Notes: a model not told the origin generated them from the letters alone. A DNA stretch of 64,000 nucleotides from Podospora pseudocomata (GCF_035222375.1 NC_085889.1:3534001-3598000), one strand, 5' to 3'; positions 45,867 to 57,310 are shown, counted from the first letter of the stretch. Program-made: numbers and translations.

Positions 45867-48744
45867 GAGTTCTAGAATTGTGGCTGTGCGGTTTTGGCCC
45901 TCCGTGGAGGGGGAAGAAAAAAAAATCGCAAGCATCTCCCTCCCTATTCTCGCTCCGTTCTCATATCATCTACCAGATTGAAGGGATGGGACGCGCAAAT
46001 CGCCTCAAGTTCCGTGCATGATTTTCTCGCAGCGGGAGGAAAGGAAGGCCGAATTAGTTGCGACAAGCACAGCCAATTTACTTCATACCTACCTCGATGG
46101 CATAGGAAGAACGATGATGGGGTTTGAGACGGACCGAGGCTGGTGGTACAGATATCGGCCCAGGTTTCGGATCATGCCAGTCGCCTTTGTCCGTCGCAGG
46201 TTCGAAGTGTGATTGATGATGCCGAATAGATGGAGGAGCACACACACCGGAAAAGCTGAGATGTGTCTTTCGGACATGGAACATCATGATGTTGACCTTG
46301 ACGTCTAGCTTTCACCATCGCTTGTTCGTCTTGACTTACCCCCTTTTATTTTTTTTATTTTTCCTGTCTTGGCGCTCACCAAACAACTATCACCCAGTAT
46401 TCAGGACGATTGACGGATGCTTGAGGCAATGACATGATCAGCTTGTGCAACGACCCTAATCGCAAAGAGCTGGGGGCCATGGTTCATGATCCTCAAGCGG
46501 TAAGCTTTCGACAGATGGGACCCTGAAAAGTGACACGAACTCTTTTTTCCTAGGTCCTCAACAACATATCACGAGCCACCACCACCACCACCGGAGGAAA
46601 AACATCACATCGTGCAGCAACGCACAGTTCGAAGCAACGTAACGTTATGCACACAACGCAGCACGCATTGCGTACCCGTGAGCTGCATGTATGTATGTAC
46701 AGGCCCGGGGTTGAGGAGGGGGAGGGGGGAGGGATATATACACACTCTCCCCTCACTATATCTTTCCCTCCTCTCCTTATCGATTCGAGGTCACTCGCCA
46801 CATCTTGCAGGATGGGGTGGGTGTGCCACGGGGTTCCGGTGTCAACTGCTTGCTGCCCAGTGTTGGTTCTCCCCCAAATGTCTCACCCTATATCTCACAT
46901 GGCACTACCTAACCCTACCTACACACCACCCACCCATCCCACTGCCGCGGAGGGACGGGAAAAGAATATATGGGGGTTTGACCAGTCAGGTGGGAGAAAG
47001 GGACCATGGGGTTCAGCTCCCGCGGGTATTGTGCGACGGGAGATCTGCGTGATAACGAGGGGTGTGCACGCATGGTCGGATACCATCTGTACTCTTGTGG
47101 CTTGTAGGGGGATGTGGCGAGTAAGTGTTTTGGGTGACAGGGGGTGAATTAGGGGGGGGTGGTTTGGTCCGACCAACCATCATCAGAACTAATAATCTGG
47201 GATGAACATCGCCTTCATCTCAACTTTGCACGAGAAGGAAGATCGTTTTCTAACAATAGTTCGTTCGTTCCCCCTTCAACCGCAACAAAAGTGAACGAAA
47301 CGGAACCTCCCGACTTTATTTTTATTTTTTTTAACTTTTTTTCAGCAGGCGAACTGTCACCATTCGCCACCCCCTCACTAGCCACGTCTTCCTACCGCAG
47401 CAACACAAAGATTGTGGCTTTGCGTCATCTGGACATCACACAGACAATTGCACAGTTGAGCCACATTTCTGGCCCAAAAGTTCCCGGGTTTTCGGCACTG
47501 GGGGGGTGAAATGAAATGGTGGTAGTAAATGCAGAGATCTCAGATAAACCTCATTGTTTTCGCCACAGCGTCTGTTCGGGCAGCTCGCAGCCACTCTTTT
47601 GGGTGCTCCTGAGCAGTGCAGGAGCCTCAAATTTAAGGTTGGAGAAGAGAAGAGGACGAATCAGAGGGGGGAAGAGGGGTGTGGCGAGTGAGGTTCGTCC
47701 CTTATGGGGCTTGACTTGACTGGGGGGACGTGACGGGAATGGATAAATGGAACCAGAGATAAATGGATAGATGCATCTGCCTCCTCTTTGGGCAACTCTT
47801 TTACAGTGATGGGAGAGAAGGGTTGTGGCGAGTGAGGGAGGTACTGGTACTTATTTGTTCTCCGAAGGGATCGGCGAGGGGATGTACGGCTTTTGGGTAG
47901 GTATGGGGTGGTGCCGCACCGGACCGGCATGGGAAACCCGTGGGATTGGACAGAGGGGCTTTTTCGGAGAAGTGACCGGTGGGAGGTTTTGGATTGATGT
48001 TTGGCCGGCGAGGAGGAAGGATTCGTTTGGGGAGTAATTGATCCTCTGATTACATACTTGGGAGACTGATCGTTCAGTGACTTCAAGAGAACCCTCTACA
48101 TGAGTCAGGTGGAAGTCAGGTTTAGGTTAAAAAAAAAAAAAGAAATAAAGATCCCTAAATCTGTGCTCTCCCAGCAGCAACAAAAGGTACAAGTAGTCTG
48201 AACCAGATCGGCGATCGTCCGCCCTTCCTGAAAACCTCAACAGACTGTTTTGACACGTGGAGAGCCCGTGGCGAATACGTAAAGCGCATCCCAGGAAAAA
48301 GAAACAACAGATCAAAATCTCTCTCGAGCGAGCAAAGAGTTTTCCCAGCCATGGGATTGTTCAAAGTCTAAAAATAACAAGATGGGAAAGTTGAGGGGCA
48401 AGAACATCTGGGTGGTGGGTGATCGGCAGGTTCTGCATGAAGACGTCACCACTTTGAAATATCAATCGTGAGGCGTGAATAGGAAGAAAACACAATGAAA
48501 GTATCCTCGAATATGAAATTCAACAAGATTTTCTTTAATTTGAGATCCGTGACTGTCACGGATAGTCTGAGACGGTGTGACTGGCGATGGTTCTGATGAA
48601 TCGGTTCATGGTCGAGCTTCGTAGTGGTTGTATAAACCACGAAGGCGTCTCTGTTCTCTTGTCCATGGCGTGCCGTAGTTACCAAGTTGGTATGTATACA
48701 ATCGCTCATTAACGCTGCCAAATCCACCCCACCTCAGAACCACC
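45867..48744. other. 2.9-kb intergenic region, no gene recognised
   Basis: GC-rich stretches alternate with T/A runs. Open frames up to about 166 codons exist but without domain, splice or composition support. It ends at the 3' side of the membrane hydrolase gene. Confidence 0.45.
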
Positions 48745-50568
48745 TCAGATCGTAACCCCTTTCCTCACCTCCCCATTCCTCCTCCCCTTACGCTCCTCCG
48801 GACTCCCACCATCTCTGTACTGCCACAATCGACTCAACTCCCTGACCCTCATCTTCACCACCCCCTCCCGCCTAAACGTTGCCCTCTTCCTCAAGATCGT
48901 AGGACTGACACTATGAATCTGCACCTGTTCCCCCTCCAGATCCCCCTCAATATCAGCCCCCTCGTCATTCCCAATGATGACCTCACTCTCCATGAACTCA
49001 TTATCCCCTTCTTCTACACACCCAACCAATTTCCCGTCGCTGTCGCGTAGGAGCTTCCCGTTGGCGTCGCGCTGGAGGGGGAACATCCCATCGAGATAGT
49101 GCTGCACAAACTGGTGACCGCCGCGGGGGCTAGACCGGGCAAAGACTCTTCCTATGAACCTGGGCATAGTGGGTGAGTCGAGTGTGGAGGTGGTGAAGTG
49201 GAGGACGCCCCATAAGGCGACAAAGTCGGTTGTATGGGCGTAGTGCTCGATGTGGCCGATGGCGCGGTCCGAGAGCTGGGATGGGCGGGCGGAGCATGTT
49301 GAGGAGGCAAGGGAGGTCAAAGAGGGGATCTTTTCCTCTTGTTGTTCGGGAGTGAGATTGGCTTTGGCATTGGCATTTGGGGCTGTGTCGTCGGTGACGT
49401 TGGTGATTGTCCCGTCATTCTCCTCCAGAGTGGAATCTGTCTTGGCAGCCAGGGGGTTTCTCAGGGCGGCTCTCTGGGACCGGACGTGACGGTGGGGGTT
49501 GTTGAAGTGGTTGGCTGCGTTACCGAAAGTGTAGACTTCCAGCTTAGAGAGAATGTCTTGAGGAAGTTCTTGAAGCAGCCAGTCGATAATCAGGCTGCCC
49601 TGGATTCCACCCTGAGAGTGGAGGATGAAGACGACTTTGGTGTTTTGAGGATCGTAGAGCTTTTCTTTGATGATGCGGTAGCAGACTCGGACGTCTTTAG
49701 TGGCATCTAAAGAAGAAGTTAGCAACACGGACCCGGGCCGGCAACGGGATATGACACTTGCACTGCCAGTTTCGCTGGATACAGCATTCTACAACATCGA
49801 AAAGTATACCCGCTCTGTGTTGTTGTCAGCCCTCGGTTCGTCTGTTGCCATTTGCTCTTGAGAAGACAAACGTTTTGTTATGGATACCCAAGATGGGCCG
49901 CTTGAAGGTGACAGCTAGACGATTCAAGTTACTCTTCATCCAGTGTTCCCTATTCCATGTCAGCAAAACGCCCCCACAGCACCTCGAGAGGCATACCCAG
50001 CAGCAACACCATTGATAAATATCCACACCTCTCCCTCATGCTCCTTTCTCGCCTCGGCATATTCTGGATCACTGTGATACTCGACCTGGCCTCCTCTGCC
50101 ATTCAATATCACACACAGCAGTTTGTTGACCCCCATGAAGCCAGCAATCGACCCTACCGCCGTCCACACTGGCAAGATGATCATAAACGGCAACGCAACA
50201 ACGAAGGCCAGCTGTAAAACGACCAGGACCAAATGGACCGCCAAACTTAGCACGTTGCCATAAGTAAAAGACAGCTCAGACAGCTCGGCCGAGTCGGTTG
50301 GCGTCACAGGCCAAACAACATAGAATATGGCCCAGAGATAATGAAAGAAATAATAAACATCCCACATCATCAACGTCCACGGGAGATCCGTGTAGGAATA
50401 ATTGATGACCGACTCTCCTCCCGTCTGCGAGCCGATAAACGCCGTCGATGATAGCATCTTGCTGATGGGCTCCAGAGCCGACGCATCTTTGCGCCGGAAG
50501 AAGGCCATGATGGCGACGCCCAGGAGAAGAGTAGCAAAGGTGAGAAACGAAAGGGAGATCAACTCCAT
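48745..50568 (-). CDS. Membrane-anchored alpha/beta-hydrolase-like protein
   Basis: Four exons, 50568-49997, 49949-49872, 49814-49756 and 49706-48745, give 556 residues; introns are 47-57 bp. An N-terminal signal-anchor-like helix (ISLSFLTFATLLLGVAIMAF), a second hydrophobic stretch near 75-92 and a long one near 108-150 place the first 190 residues in a membrane. The soluble part holds FINGVAAG and the motif KVVFILHSQGG with the presumed nucleophile Ser267 in a tight turn. The usual Gly two residues before is Leu here, as in some DUF676-like lipases. SDRAIGHIEHYAHTTDFVALWGV and GGHQFVQHYLDGMF could bring the acid and His. Intron 3 uses a GTCATA donor, chosen because only it keeps the frame (NWQCKYATKDVR). 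Substrate unknown; a lipid or ester is likely. It is divergent from Nop9. Confidence 0.82.
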
Positions 50569-51083
50569 GATGAGAGAAGAAGAAGAAGAAGAAGAAGTAT
50601 GTACGACGAAACCAAGAAATTAAAAATACCCAGATCCACGAGGGATGCTCACATGCCCAATGACTTTGATCAGAATGGGTGCACAGTTAAGGCTGAGAGG
50701 GAGGCTTGGCCGGTGACTTGGGGTGCCTTTTGTTGGTGTCAGACGCATAGTGACGAGTGACGAGGGCTCGGAGAATTGATGCCAAGCTGAGGCACTGCAG
50801 CGGCGGGGGTCAATGTCACTTCTCTCTGCCACTGAGAGGAGCTAACTGCTTGGCTGTGGATTCCTCTACAGCTATCTTTCAGACGTAAGAATGGAGGAGA
50901 AAAGAGACTTGATACACTGGTATCATGGTGTGCCTGAGCTGTGCCTCCCTTACCCGCGCCGGCCCTTGAACCTTAGATCTGACCAAGATATGAACCAGGG
51001 GCAACGGCTCAACGGCAAACGGAGATGACGTTGGATCTGGATCAAAGGTCCGGATTTCTTTTGGGTGAAGATGGTTGCATAGT

Positions 51084-51096
51084 AAGGGTTAGGGTT
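51084..51096 (+). promoter_or_regulatory. TTAGGG-type element upstream of Nop9
   Basis: AAGGGTTAGGGTT, nearly two telomere-type units, about 150 bp before the Nop9 ATG. Comparable to the site before Tma16; a Tbf1-like regulator of ribosome-biogenesis genes is inferred, not shown. Confidence 0.4.
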
Positions 51097-51243
51097 GGTG
51101 CGGGCTGGTTAAGGCGGGCGCATCTTTGGGCTTGGCACAAAAAAGTTCTTATCTTATCGGAGCTCACCAGCATCTTTTTTCGCAAAGGTTTCTGTCGCAG
51201 GTCAACATCATCAACCAGGTACATCACCTCCCACACCGACACA

Positions 51244-53709
51244 ATGGGCAAAAACAGAAAGTCCAAGCGCCAATTGATTCGTGACGAAAAACGCGCCAAG
51301 AAGCGCGGCCACGAGAACGCCGAAGAGGAAGTCCGCGATGCGAAACGCCAGCGCCGCACCGACGGTGACGAAGAGCACAACGCCGATTTCATCCCCCTCG
51401 ACGGCGGCAATGGAGATATCCCCGGATTCGTGTTTGATACCGTCGGAGACAAGCGCAGGGCTCATAAACATGAAGGGGGAGAGGTAGAGGCAGAGATCAA
51501 CGGCCATGGCGGTGACGGTGGCGGTGGCGGTGGTCCGGGAAGCTTCGAAAGGGAATTCTTTGGCATGCTCGCCGAGGAGGAGCAGGAATATTTCCGACAC
51601 GCTGACGAATTACTCGAGTTGAACGATTTCCCATCCGAGGAGGAGAAGATCATCTTCTTGGCGAATGTCTACAAGGAGGCCAAGGGCAAGGAGTTGAAGC
51701 TGGCCAGCTCGCAGTCTTGCTCGAGGCTGATGGAGAGGTTGATTCTGCTGTCGAATACGAAGCAGAAGAAGAGCATGTTTGATGCGTTTTCGGGGCACTT
51801 CATCAGTCTGGTCACGCACAGATTTGCGAGCCATTGCTGTGAGAAGCTGTTTTTGCAGAGCGCGCCGGTGGTGACGCAGGAGTTGGCTGGGGAGGTGCCA
51901 GAGGAGGTGCCGGTGGAGGGTCAGGAAGAGGAGGAGTTGACCGAGAACCAGAAGATGAGCATGGAGGATCTGTTTCTGTTGACACTGGATGAGTTTGAGG
52001 AGCACCTTTCGTTCTTGCTGTCGGATCGATATGGGTCGCACGCCCTGCGTGTGCTGCTATTGGTTCTGGCCGGGAGACCTCTGAATCAGGCTGGTGTCAA
52101 GTCATTGCTGCAGGGCAAAAGCAAGGAGTATGTTACAGTCGAAGGTGCTGCGGCTAACGCGAGCGAGCTCATTTCACAGACAAGGACTGTTCCGTCCTCA
52201 TTTACTGCCGCTATCCAGAAGATTATCGTCGATTCGACAGCAAACCTGGATGGAGCCGCCCTGAGAGTCCTGGCCAAGCACCCTACTGGAAATCCGACTT
52301 TGCAACTTTTGTTGGACTTGGAGCTCTCCATGGCGCCAAAGGGCAAGAAGAAGGCGAAGAAGGGCGAAGAGGAGGAGAAGCAGGAAGAGCCAGTCAAGGA
52401 GACACTACTCGAGAAGCTTGTGCCCGGCGCGCCGGCATCGTTTGCCGAGGAGACCTCGCCGGCATGCGAATTCGTCAACAGCATGGTCTACGACCCAATC
52501 GGATCCAGACTTCTCGAGACGCTCATCACCCACTGCCCAGGCAAAGTCTTCAAGGGCCTGCACGCTCACATCTTTGGACCACGGATCCAGAGTTTCCTCA
52601 GAAACGACATTGCCTCGTACCCAGCCATCAAGGTTCTCAACCGTCTCAGCAAGGAAGATTTGGCCGATGCTGTTGAGAAGTCCCTCCCCGAGTTCGGGGC
52701 TCTTCTTGAAAAGGGGCGCCTCAATGTGGTCAAGACGTATTTTGAGCGCTGCCATGTTCGTAACGCGACTCCACAACTCGACCAGCTTCTTCAAGCGCTG
52801 ACCAAGGCCTGCAACAACAACTGGAAGCACATCGTACCCAAGCTGTGCCCTCTTGAGGAAGAGAACGAGGAGGACAAGTCCAAAGAGAAGAAGTTTCAGC
52901 CTGCCGAGGTCAAGAACAAGACTGCTCTCCTGTCGCATGGTTGCCAGATCGTCAGCACTCTGCTTTCCATCCCAGGGAACCCTGCCAAGGCGATGCAAAC
53001 CTCTCTCTTGGCACTCCCAGCTGACAAGATTCTGCGCATGGCAACCTTGAATGCTCACACTGCCGGCGTCGTCACCAAGGCTCTCAGCACGCCACCTCAG
53101 CTCCCTCACTTCCACAAGTTGTTTGTCGCCGCCATGCTGCCCAACATCATCGATATGGCCCTGACTCATCACGGCAACCCCATCGTCTGCTCCATCATCA
53201 CAATGGCCTCCAAGGGTGACAAGGACGTGCCGGTGGTGCCTTTCCACCTGAAGGAGAATGTTATGGCTAAGCTCGAGCAGCGTGAGTCACAGCTGAGGGA
53301 GAGCTGGCTGGGGCGAAATGTGTGGAGGTCGTGGAAGGGTGATCTGTGGTCTAATCGCCGGCATGATTGGGTGAGGTGGGCAAAGGAGACGAATCCGGAG
53401 GAGTTGCGGCTGGCTGCTGCTGCTGGGGGCGTCAAGACTCTGGAGAAGCAGGAGGAGGCGCTCAAGAAGAGGACTGAAGCGCTACAAGAGGAGGCTTTCC
53501 CTGAGGAAATGGAAGAGGACCAACCAGAAGAGTCGGAGCCGGTGAAGGTGAAAAAGGAGAAGAAAGAAAAGAAGAAGAAGGAAAAGAAGGAGAAGAAGGA
53601 AAAGAAGGAGAAGAAGGAAAAGAAGGAGAAGAAGGAAAAGAAGGAGAAGAAGGAAAAGAAGGAGAAGAAGCCAAAAGTAGAGGAGGACGCGATGGAGATT
53701 GATGGTTGA
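51244..53709 (+). CDS. nop9: Nop9, pumilio-repeat nucleolar protein
   Basis: A single exon of 821 residues from the ATG at 51244. The frame extends upstream, but MGKNRKSKRQLIRDEKRAKK is the standard start of this family. The protein is an array of pumilio-like helical repeats across most of its length, for example SSQSCSRLMERLILLS, VTHRFASHCCEKLFLQSAP, LSDRYGSHALRVLLLVLAGR, MVYDPIGSRLLETLITHCPG and ALTHHGNPIVCSIITMASKG. A Gly/Asp-rich insert near residues 90-100 and an acidic stretch near 220-240 interrupt it. The C-terminus is a Lys/Glu repeat. Nop9 binds pre-18S rRNA in the nucleolus and protects the ITS1 region during small-subunit processing. It is longer than the yeast protein because of the inserts and tail. 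Confidence 0.95.
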   Translation: MGKNRKSKRQLIRDEKRAKKRGHENAEEEVRDAKRQRRTDGDEEHNADFIPLDGGNGDIPGFVFDTVGDKRRAHKHEGGEVEAEINGHGGDGGGGGGPGSFEREFFGMLAEEEQEYFRHADELLELNDFPSEEEKIIFLANVYKEAKGKELKLASSQSCSRLMERLILLSNTKQKKSMFDAFSGHFISLVTHRFASHCCEKLFLQSAPVVTQELAGEVPEEVPVEGQEEEELTENQKMSMEDLFLLTLDEFEEHLSFLLSDRYGSHALRVLLLVLAGRPLNQAGVKSLLQGKSKEYVTVEGAAANASELISQTRTVPSSFTAAIQKIIVDSTANLDGAALRVLAKHPTGNPTLQLLLDLELSMAPKGKKKAKKGEEEEKQEEPVKETLLEKLVPGAPASFAEETSPACEFVNSMVYDPIGSRLLETLITHCPGKVFKGLHAHIFGPRIQSFLRNDIASYPAIKVLNRLSKEDLADAVEKSLPEFGALLEKGRLNVVKTYFERCHVRNATPQLDQLLQALTKACNNNWKHIVPKLCPLEEENEEDKSKEKKFQPAEVKNKTALLSHGCQIVSTLLSIPGNPAKAMQTSLLALPADKILRMATLNAHTAGVVTKALSTPPQLPHFHKLFVAAMLPNIIDMALTHHGNPIVCSIITMASKGDKDVPVVPFHLKENVMAKLEQRESQLRESWLGRNVWRSWKGDLWSNRRHDWVRWAKETNPEELRLAAAAGGVKTLEKQEEALKKRTEALQEEAFPEEMEEDQPEESEPVKVKKEKKEKKKKEKKEKKEKKEKKEKKEKKEKKEKKEKKEKKPKVEEDAMEIDG
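53560..53672. repeat. Purine tandem repeat encoding the Nop9 Lys/Glu tail
   Basis: Repeats of an 18-bp unit made of AAGGAGAAG and AAGGAAAAG blocks encode alternating Lys and Glu. The unit recurs about five to six times with very few changes, which indicates recent expansion. Confidence 0.88.
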
Positions 53710-54083
53710 GCGTTGTAAAATGATACCCGGGTAGCGTACCCGTACCCTGAATATTACATGGTAGAAGAGCACACCACGTAAGCTTGGTCTGACTGAGACA
53801 AGTCCAGAATATAAGCAGCCTTTCTCATAAACGAACCCTTTTTGGGGCCATCCGCCTTGCTTACATTGACTGCATTCGGCATATTTTCTCCTCGGGGTCG
53901 TGTTGGGAGTCTTAGCGGCGATCATATGACGCGGGGTAGGCAGACGTTAGCCGGATATCACCCCAGCTTCTTCTGATCTCGCTCACGTTCTGACATCAAC
54001 TCACGATAAATACCCCAGCGTTTCCGCCCCCCCATTCATTTCCTACCCCATTTTCACCCACCACGATTTTTGTTCCCGTCAAA
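53710..54083. other. Intergenic region between Nop9 and the HAD gene
   Basis: 374 bases holding the 3' end of Nop9 and the promoter of the HAD gene. Nothing else recognised. Confidence 0.5.
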
Positions 54084-54827
54084 ATGCCCCCCAAAACCGT
54101 CATCGCCTTCGACCTCTACGGCACCGTCCTCTCCACCGCGTCCATTTCTTCCTCTCTCTCGTCAGTGTTATCCCTCCCGGCAGAAAAAGCAGGGGAGCTG
54201 GCTGGGTTGTGGCGGCGGTATCAACTGGAGTACACCTGGCGGTGTAATTCGATGGGGAGGTACACCGACTTCGAGACCATCACCCGCTCCTCCCTCAAAC
54301 ACGTCATCCCTGAGATCACGGCTGCCCAGACCGACACTGTCATGGCAAGTTACAATAACCTGTCGGTGTTTCCTGAGGTTCCGGACGCGCTGGCGACGAT
54401 GGCGGAGAATGGGAGGCTTGTTGAGGGGTATGTCTTTTCCAACGGGACAGAGCAAATGATGGGTGCGAGCGTAAATAGGAGTTCGGATTTGTGGAGTTTT
54501 GGGGCGGTGTTTAAGGGGTTGGTTAGCGTGGAGGGGGTGAGGAGGTATAAGCCTGATGCAGGGGTTTATGAGTATCTGGTTGGGCAGGTTGGGCGGACAG
54601 AGAAAAAGGGGGTTTGGTTGGTGAGTGGGAATCCGTTTGATGTGCTTGGGGCGAAGGCTGCGGGGTTGAGGGCTTGTTGGGTTGATCGGGAGGGTGGGGG
54701 GTGGAGGGATCAGCTTGGGGAAGGGTTGGGGGTGGAGGGGCCGGATTTGGTTGTTAGGGGGGTTGATGAGGGGGTTGAGGGGATTTTGGAACGGATCAGA
54801 TTAGGGGGGGAGGGGGGCGAAGTGTGA
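54084..54827 (+). CDS. HAD-family (S)-2-haloacid dehalogenase-like protein
   Basis: A single exon of 247 residues. HAD motif I is IAFDLYGTVL with the nucleophile Asp near residue 10; the Tyr after Leu is typical of L-2-haloacid dehalogenases. Motif II is VFSNGT, motif III is RRYKPDAGVYEYL with the conserved Lys, and motif IV is SGNPFDVLGAKAAGL with Asn, Asp and the downstream Gly. The WRRYQLEYTW segment of the cap also fits this subfamily. The biological substrate in fungi is not known; many members are phosphatase- or dehalogenase-like. The last third is Gly/Val-rich with GC-rich codons. Convergent with the coiled-coil gene, 158 bp apart. Confidence 0.92.
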   Translation: MPPKTVIAFDLYGTVLSTASISSSLSSVLSLPAEKAGELAGLWRRYQLEYTWRCNSMGRYTDFETITRSSLKHVIPEITAAQTDTVMASYNNLSVFPEVPDALATMAENGRLVEGYVFSNGTEQMMGASVNRSSDLWSFGAVFKGLVSVEGVRRYKPDAGVYEYLVGQVGRTEKKGVWLVSGNPFDVLGAKAAGLRACWVDREGGGWRDQLGEGLGVEGPDLVVRGVDEGVEGILERIRLGGEGGEV

Positions 54828-54985
54828 CGATGTAGACAGCTACATGGGTATGAATATGTACGTTTCGACTTCATTACATGTACGTGATACATTGATTGCT
54901 ATAAGTACATCGACTGCTTCATGGTCGCCTGGCATATCCACCACCCGACACCACCCATTACCCCTCTTTATTAGCCCTCCACTCT

Positions 54986-55768
54986 CTAAGCATACCCCTT
55001 CCTCTCCAACTCCCTAGCAGTGACAGCATCAAAGTCCTTCCGGTCCCTCGCAATCTCCCGTCTCCGTTCCCCCTCGAGCCTCTTCTCTTCTTCTACCCGC
55101 TCCCGCTCTTGCTGCTCCCTGAGCTCTCTTTTCGCAACCTCGGGGTGGTGATGCTTCCTCGCCCAATCTTCACCACTAGCCTTTCTAGTCAGTTGTTCCC
55201 GCTCGTAGGCATCCTCCCGGCGCTGCTCGTGCTTCTTCAGCGGCCTCTGAACCTTCTTTTTCTGAGAAGGAAACAGGGTCACTTTGGCGAGCTGTTCTTC
55301 CCTCTGCTGCTGGAGTTTCTCAAGGGCTCTCTGTCTAACCCTCTCTCCGCGCTTGAGTGCCCCGTCTGGGTCCTCCGGCTCTGCTCCAGTGAAAGGGATG
55401 ATGGATGATGGAGACTCTTTGCTGGAGAGGCTGGGGGGGTTTTCGGGGACGAGGTCAAGGTAGGGGTTGACCGTTGTCTTTGGGCCAACGTATTTGTATT
55501 GTGTGGTTCCGGCCTGGGAGAGGAGAGCTTGCGCCTTAGTAACACCGGGGGCAAGTTGACGGGTGGTTTCAATGGGGAGGAAGGAATGTTCTGGGAGTTG
55601 TGCTGGGTGGGCTGTGGCTGATGGCGGAAAGACTGTGAGGTTCTCGCGGGCGAGGGTGCCGGGGGGGAGCGAGCGGTCGCTGGTGGAGCGGACTATCTTG
55701 GTTGGCCTTGAGTTGGGGAAGGATACCGGGTGAGTGTTGACGCCGTTGTCGCTATAGGAGGGTGACAT
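54986..55768 (-). CDS. Charged coiled-coil protein of unknown function
   Basis: A single exon of 260 residues with ATG at 55768. The first 130 residues are Ser/Pro-rich and probably disordered (IVRSTSDRSLPPGTLARENL). A block around 80-105 (GTTQYKYVGPKTTVNPYLDL) looks conserved. From about 140 to the end the sequence is almost entirely charged, with long Glu/Arg runs (KRELREQQERERVEEEKRLE), a predicted single helix or coiled coil. I do not recognise the family. Codon use and length fit a real gene. It is the only candidate on the minus strand between the HAD gene and the next plus-strand gene. Confidence 0.75.
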   Translation of the reverse strand: MSPSYSDNGVNTHPVSFPNSRPTKIVRSTSDRSLPPGTLARENLTVFPPSATAHPAQLPEHSFLPIETTRQLAPGVTKAQALLSQAGTTQYKYVGPKTTVNPYLDLVPENPPSLSSKESPSSIIPFTGAEPEDPDGALKRGERVRQRALEKLQQQREEQLAKVTLFPSQKKKVQRPLKKHEQRREDAYEREQLTRKASGEDWARKHHHPEVAKRELREQQERERVEEEKRLEGERRREIARDRKDFDAVTARELERKGYA

Positions 55769-57310
55769 TGCTACTGTCGATAGTGATGTCTATTTAGGTG
55801 GTATGTTTGTTTTGTTTTGTTGTCTTTCTCAGGGGTAAAAGTGGAGTCGCTGATGCGTCAAGACAAAAAAGGTCGACTTTGGTAACAAAAGGCCAACTTG
55901 AAAGGTGAACAAAGGTGGCGGAATGTTACATAAAGGTTGAAGAGCTCAGTGGTGCTTTTATTATTACTGTGAGGACGGTGAGCAAACGTCAGGTGAAATC
56001 GAAGCTGGTGATGGTGACGGTCGAGTGGCTGTTAACAGCAACAAAGTTAGCGACTACCAGGCCAAACTCTGCAAGATATAGCTAGACTGTTTGGTGTTTG
56101 ACCAAGTTAGATGATCAGGAAACCTACTTTTCACCTTCCAGAACCCCCTTGTTGATTCAATCTGCAATATGTACGCGATGCTTTCATCTAAAACCCCCTC
56201 TGCAGGCGAGACGCTTCGTCAAAGGACAGAGTTACGAATTCCTCACTGATTCTCAAGGTAAATACTCAACAATCTAGGTGTCTTGCTCCTTCATATTTAT
56301 TTCCACAGAAGTGTCTGCGTACCCTAGAACGCGTCACCGGTCATCCCAACTAGTTCCAACATCGGCCCCTTATCGCCGACTTCCCTGGTGATAGTTCTCT
56401 AGATAAGCTATTGAGGAAAGAACGAAAAAGCCATCCGGGTACTGTACGCGCGCACTGGGCTAGGCAGTGCCTGCCTTCCACTTGATATTATCTCGATCAA
56501 CTTTGGCCTCGCCCTCTCTCTCTCTTCTTCTTCTCTCCTCACGGCATCAAACAAAAACTGCTCGCCCTGCCCACGCCACAAGTAAGTTGTCATTTCCTGT
56601 TCGTTTTGGTTGTTTTCTTGGCTTCATCGTTCGATATTTTACGGCTGCTTCTTTTGTTTACCTTAAAAGGGGTGATCAAGTCTTGGGTCGGTCGCCACGG
56701 CGATTCGGGACTGACAGACGACTACTTTGGGTCTGGGAATGCCTTCGACTCCAGGTTTGGCCGTCAACAACTTCTGTCGACACCAGATTCCGCCATCTAC
56801 AACTTCCATCGACTTCACACTCGCTCGTCTTCAAGTTTGTTTGGCCTTGGATATGGCCGTTGGCGAGCGCCCTTGACAACAGTACAGGCACCGCCATGTC
56901 GCCAGTTTAGATATACTCTAGCTGGGCAAATCGACACAACACCGATAGGAGCCCCCACTGGGTCCGAAAATAACCTGCTGGAGGACGGGCGTCTACTCCG
57001 ATGTGGATTACAAGAGAGCTTCAGCCATGACAATCTGCAGAATACCCTCGACCCTCATACTTTGTCCGCTTCTGAGCGCGCCTTGGGGTACATCAAACCG
57101 CAAGAGACCACACCATCACCTCTCCTTACGAGACAAGCGGCTGGGGTTAAAATCTCAGCCACAGCAGCATCTCAGAGTTGGGAATGGTTATCAACATGCC
57201 ATATACTAACACCTTGTTCTCTAGCAGTAACACCAACACACACTTCCCCTCTGTTTTTTTTTTTTTTTTGTTTTGTTTTTTTTGGGGAAAAAAAAAAAAA
57301 GGCAAGAAAG
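55769..57310. other. Intergenic region, then leader and 643-bp leader intron of the 152-residue gene
   Basis: From 55769 to about 56460 nothing is recognised. From about 56460 a CT-rich stretch without any ATG looks like a leader exon, ending at 56581 before a donor GTAAGT. A perfect TACTAAC branch site at about 57204-57210 and an acceptor CTCTAG at 57224 suggest a leader intron of 643 bp. The next exon starts with a long T run and an A run just before the coding start at 57311. Confidence 0.45.
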
